Part shown: positions 60,464 through 64,000 of the stretch, piece by piece
Layout: the number at the start of each line of letters is the position of its first letter
Position numbering within the stretch: the first letter of the stretch is position 1
Source: Adineta ricciae
Lineage: Eukaryota; Rotifera; Eurotatoria; Adinetida; Adinetidae
Assembly (NCBI GenBank): GCA_905250025.1
Contig: CAJNOJ010000001.1
Coordinates: forward strand, 1,426,001 to 1,490,000
DNA: 64,000 nucleotides
Direction: 5' to 3'
Notes under the pieces: model-generated
Seen by the model: only the letters and a program-made list of their open reading frames with translations
What the model was told of the DNA's origin: nothing
Database searches by the model: none
Translations under genes and position numbers: made by a program

Positions 60464-61392
60464 ATGATTAACCAATCGATCGATATTCCTGCGAATCCAT
60501 CACCAGATCTTCCCGTGGAACTGGTTTTTGACGTCCTCACACCTCGGCCGCATTTCATTATAAAACACAAGAAAGAATTTCGAAAGGCAACGCCGACTGA
60601 AAATGAATTAAAAGACGTGATAAAACTAATAACAGATTTTCTCATTGAAAAGCCCGATTACGACAGTAATACAATTCTTTCATTTCATCGAGGAATTTGG
60701 TATAAACAAAAGTGTCCCGATTTTCATGCACATCTCTGCGTTCCAAGAAAACCCTATTGTCGAGAAGTACAACGCATGGTAAGTACTTTTTTGTTAATTA
60801 TTGTTTGATTTTTCAGTTTGGTTTGGTGTTCGATTAGGTATCGTCCGATCAATGGTTATCATCAATAGATTATCTAAATCGATTGGAGAAAAATTTAATC
60901 TGCTCGAAAATGAAATACAGTGAATATCAAACGAAGTGTTTAGTAATGGCCTATCGATGTTTCAATGATCCAGTTTCACGTTATCTTCCACTTAGTCAAT
61001 TCAATACATCAAAATTTACTCTTGTATTTCTTGCTTCGTCGCCCCGAATCGGCGTGATAGCGAAGACGAAAACGACTGAATTGAAAATTTTATACAATTT
61101 CATGGAGAATTTCTATTTTTCTGCTCGCAAAAAGTTAAGTGCAATTAATCCTTTGTATGAAAATTTCGGTGCTCATCTATGTCTACATGTGGGTGGCAAG
61201 AAGAAGAAGAATGTGCATGTTGTCGAACGCACCGATCGTGTTTTATTTAATACAATTGAATGCATTAAAACTGAACGAATTGTTGGTTATGTACAAATGG
61301 AAGAGCAACTCTATCTGCGTTGGTTGCCCAACATTTTTCACCGGACTTGGCTTCATGAATTTCGAAACAATCAACATTTCGTTCGCACTTAA
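60464..61392 (+). CDS. Unrecognised two-exon gene (289 residues)
   Basis: Exons 60464-60778 and 60838-61392, joined in phase 0 across a 59-bp intron. No signal peptide or membrane helix. The N-terminal half has LPVELVFDVLTPRPHFIIKH and LSFHRGIWYKQKCPDFHAHL followed by CVPRKPY; the HAHLCV box superficially recalls HIT proteins, but the full HxHxH is not seen. The C-terminal half has PRIGVIAKTKTTELKILYNF, NPLYENFGAHLCLHVGGKKK and a Trp-rich end (RWLPNIFHRTWLHEFRNN). A second HLCLHV box mirrors the first, hinting at an internal duplication. No function is proposed. The first Met is the only one ahead of the conserved-looking region. Confidence 0.7.
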
Positions 61393-61707
61393 AAATAGTT
61401 TTTTTTTATTTATTTATTTTGATTTTGTTATCTAATGCCATCTATCGATGGAAATCTCTTATTATTTATTGTAAATAACTAATCAATCATGAACAATTTG
61501 CGAAAAATTTACTATTTGATTTCTTTTCGATATCGATACAGTTGAAAAAAGGCGTAAGAATTGATTGATTTGGTTATGGCAAGACGTGGCTAGATCTGGA
61601 TTTTAACATTGCGTGGATTCATTCTTTTACCAAACATCGACGATTCGATCGCTTCGAGTCATTCATTTCTTTACTCTTTTATTAGATCGAATTTTAGAAG
61701 AAAAATC

Positions 61708-62417
61708 ATGTCTAACCAACGATCAACATCTCGCGATGAAGATTTACTTCTTCAAGACTTTAGTCGTAATGTGACAACTAAATCACGGGCTTTATTCAGT
61801 GGTAATGCTGCTGTTGTATCTGCCATACCGCTTTGTAAGTTAATGATTTGGTCGAGAATGTTCAATTGAAGATGAAATTTGGGTGTTGTAGGGCTTTTCT
61901 GGCGCATTCATCAAATGGATTTTTCCTCGTATTTCATTCATTTCATCCTTGGTACCATTGTCAGCACCTATTTTCTGAATTTAGCTTATCAGAATATGAA
62001 ATTCATTCTGAAACACAAGTTAGTGTCGATGCTCGGTCTGATTGTGCATGACTAATGAATGTTTTCAGGATTGCACAAAAACGCGAAGAAGCTGTGAACC
62101 GTGAAATATCGAAAATCTTCGCCAGTGATAAAAGTGCCAACAAGAAAGACAAAGATGATCGGTACGAATATTTTTCATCGTTAATTATGAACGAATTTCA
62201 TCATATTCTGTCTAATAGAGTTTTAACACGCAAAAATGAAGTCGCTGACTTCGAAGCAACAACATTTTCCATCTTCTACAACAACACCTTCTATCTCGTT
62301 TGCTTGCTTGTCTTATCATTCTTTGTCTTGAAGAACTTCTCACCAACAGTCAATTATTTGTTCTCGGTTGCGCTCTCAACAGCTATGGTTTTTCTCTTTT
62401 CAACTGGACAAAAATAG
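61708..62417 (+). CDS. SSR3: Translocon-associated protein gamma (SSR3)
   Basis: Four exons: 61708-61834, 61892-62018, 62069-62161 and 62219-62417, giving 181 residues. It matches TRAP-gamma from end to end: [95 protein letters not shown] and [20 protein letters not shown]. There are four membrane helices, two on each side of a basic cytosolic loop. TRAP sits beside the Sec61 channel in the ER and helps signal-sequence-dependent translocation. Intron 3 (62162-62218) falls in the cytosolic loop. A TTTTAG lies ten bases before the ATG, as at several other starts here. Confidence 0.95.
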
Positions 62418-62921
62418 AATGAAAGACAGAAAACACTCGATTGAATGCTTTGTTTAGGTTTTTAGACATACGTTTTGTTTTTTTTTTCTCTGTTATTGAC
62501 TATTCTCACCCCAGTGCTTTCTGTTATTGTTCGAATAAGATGTGTTCTTTTTATTGTTTTTAACTTCTGTGATTATTAGTTAAACTTCGGTGATGAAAAT
62601 AGAAACACAACAACATCAATTAACTGAACAACGGAATTCTATTCGAGAACATATGATTTACACATTGAAATTCAATCTGACACCATGAGTTCCATGTTAA
62701 ACACTTGTCATTGAAATCGATTCGATTTGAACTTCACCTTGAATGATTGACATTGATCTTTGTGTCACTATTCTATTAATTCTATTGATGATCGTCATCA
62801 TTCTATTTGATAATTATCTTGAATTATTGACTTCTATTTAATATTTGTTTTGTACTGAAGCATATTTAATAGTGTCAAAAAAAAATCGATTCACCTCAGT
62901 GCAATTCTTTCTCGCTTATCG
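62418..62921. other. Intergenic, no supported gene
   Basis: About 0.5 kb between SSR3 and the Ly6-like gene. Very AT-rich with T/A homopolymers; no ORF recognised. Confidence 0.35.
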
Positions 62922-63392
62922 ATGACAATGTTACCTATCGTCATATTCATATTCATCTCATCCATTGAAGGTAAAAATCAACTCAGTTCATAGATAAATT
63001 TGTTCATTTTCGTATTCTCTACTAGTCAGTTATGGAGCATCTTCATGCTACTCATGTAACCCATGTGGAACAACATGGAATCCTGCTGCAGCTCAAGTTA
63101 TTCAAACATCAACAATCAATGATTATTGTCGCGTAAGTCGATCATGTCTAACGGAAAAGAGGCGTCGATGTTTTCGCTTTGTCGTTCATAGAAAACAGTA
63201 ACCGGCACTCTTGTTGTAAAGGATTCGGTATCAACATGTAATCCAGTTAATGTTCTCAATAATGGCGTTTATTGTTGTCGAACAGACCTATGTAACACCG
63301 GCAATAGATGTTCATTGAAAATGTCGAGTATTCTTTTCTTATTATTTTATTCTCTATGGAAAATTTATTCATATTATTATTATTATATATGA
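62922..63392 (+). CDS. Ly6/uPAR-like (three-finger) secreted or GPI-anchored protein
   Basis: Three exons: 62922-62970, 63026-63132 and 63192-63392, giving 118 residues. The signal peptide is MTMLPIVIFIFISSIEVSYG. The mature protein starts with SCYSCNPCG, followed by Cys residues in INDYCRKT and STCNPVN, and ends with YCCRTDLCNTGNRC. The CC-(4)-CN ending is the hallmark of the Ly6/three-finger fold. A hydrophobic C-terminus (MSSILFLLFYSLWKIYSYYY) after this could be a GPI-attachment signal or a membrane segment. Such proteins act as cell-surface modulators of receptors or adhesion; the partner is unknown. The first Met was chosen because it precedes the signal peptide. Confidence 0.72.
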
Positions 63393-63476
63393 TAGATTTG
63401 ATTGAAAACATGAAAAGATCGGACAAAACAATAGTGAAAATAATCTTTTTTTTTTCTTCTTCTTCTTCTTTCTATT

Positions 63477-63967
63477 CTAATTTCGTAGATGTTTATTTGT
63501 ATCATGATTTTTTAATCCATGATGAAGAGTAAGTAAATAAGTAAAGACACACTTTTTATCCAAATGACCATGAATGAGATCATCACTATCGAGCAACGGG
63601 TGAATTTGTGCTTTTTCTCTACATTAGAAAAGAAATCAGATTCGATCAACGTGGACGCTCGACTTACTCAGCGACGCGGAAAGCTAAATCGAAATTTGTT
63701 TGTTTGTCATCACGATTTAACGTATTAAAATCGAATTCATTCGGAAAATAATGGTGAACGATGGCACAGAACGCCAATCCATCAGCAAAATCCGTTGTAA
63801 AATTACGTATCTTCACTGACTAGAAGTAAGATGAAGGCATCAAAGTGAGCGACATAGGTCATCACCTTCTAATGGCTTACTTCATAATTCCTAGTGACAT
63901 TTTGACACCATTTTAAAAGCCGTTCTTGTGCTTCTTTATACGATGGACGTAAAGATGATGATGTCAT
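63477..63967 (-). CDS. Calponin-homology domain protein, smoothelin-like
   Basis: Three exons: 63881-63967, 63668-63819 and 63477-63618, encoding 126 residues to a TAG at 63477-63479. The CH domain reads AQERLLKWCQNVTRNYESVK, IRNFTTDFADGLAFCAIVHH, YFPNEFDFNTLNRDDKQTNF, DLAFRVAEEKAQIHPLLDSD and DLIHGHLDKKCVFTYLLTLH, closest in feel to smoothelin-type CH domains. Such domains bind actin or actin-associated partners. ATG 63967 directly follows an acceptor-like ATTCTAG, so an upstream exon beyond the window is possible and the protein may be longer. It converges on the Ly6-like gene, 84 bp apart. Confidence 0.82.
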
Positions 63968-64000
63968 CTAGAATAATACGGTGTAATTCAATCGCACTGT

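Overview
The window is animal nuclear DNA, most likely from a bdelloid rotifer. The grounds are: AT-rich sequence; compact genes on both strands; mostly 45-60 bp GT-AG introns; ordinary metazoan families (IQCH, UGCG, TAF4, MORC2, UNC119, nischarin, MIER, MMADHC, VIP36, SSR3); a cellular RNA-dependent RNA polymerase; a rotifer-style intronless GPCR; and at least one gene that looks bacterial yet carries introns. The organism is an inference; no marker sequence here proves it. I saw no rRNA, tRNA, CRISPR or transposon ORF.

Layout. 1-5.1 kb: the end of a secreted-type gene joining a YbaY/YscW-like domain to a potato-inhibitor-I domain (+), a cystine-knot-like peptide (-), and IQCH (-). 6.6-12.2 kb: a NET1/ARHGEF3-type RhoGEF, YIF1 and an unknown, probably myristoylated protein (all +). 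12.8-15 kb: ceramide glucosyltransferase (-) with a symmetric extra exon. 15-17.1 kb: a gene-poor gap. 17.1-23.8 kb: an intronless GPCR (-), TAF4 (+), an aquaglyceroporin (+) and a four-helix membrane protein (-). 24.2-39.2 kb: a run of minus-strand genes for chromatin, translation and trafficking: MORC2, UNC119, eIF4H/4B-like, UBAP2/Lingerer, nischarin and MIER. 39.8-43 kb: mitochondrial phosphate carrier (+), two small ORFs and a broken GPCR relic.

44.1-48.7 kb: a nine-exon RNA-dependent RNA polymerase (+), 1371 residues, with the DLDGD catalytic motif. 49.3-56.3 kb (all -): a GTP-cyclohydrolase feedback-regulator-like protein, a DAO-type flavoprotein, ninjurin, MMADHC and VIP36/LMAN2. 58.3-60.1 kb: a putrescine-aminotransferase-like enzyme (+), very close to bacterial PatA but split by six introns, the best horizontal-transfer candidate. 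60.5-64 kb: an unrecognised two-exon gene, SSR3 and a Ly6-like protein (all +), then a calponin-homology gene (-) at the right edge.

There is no operon-like pathway. Two loose themes recur: silencing and chromatin (RdRP, MORC2, MIER, TAF4) and the secretory route (YIF1, VIP36, SSR3, UGCG). Exon joins were made by eye; where stated, lengths sum to whole codons and reading frames close across every junction.
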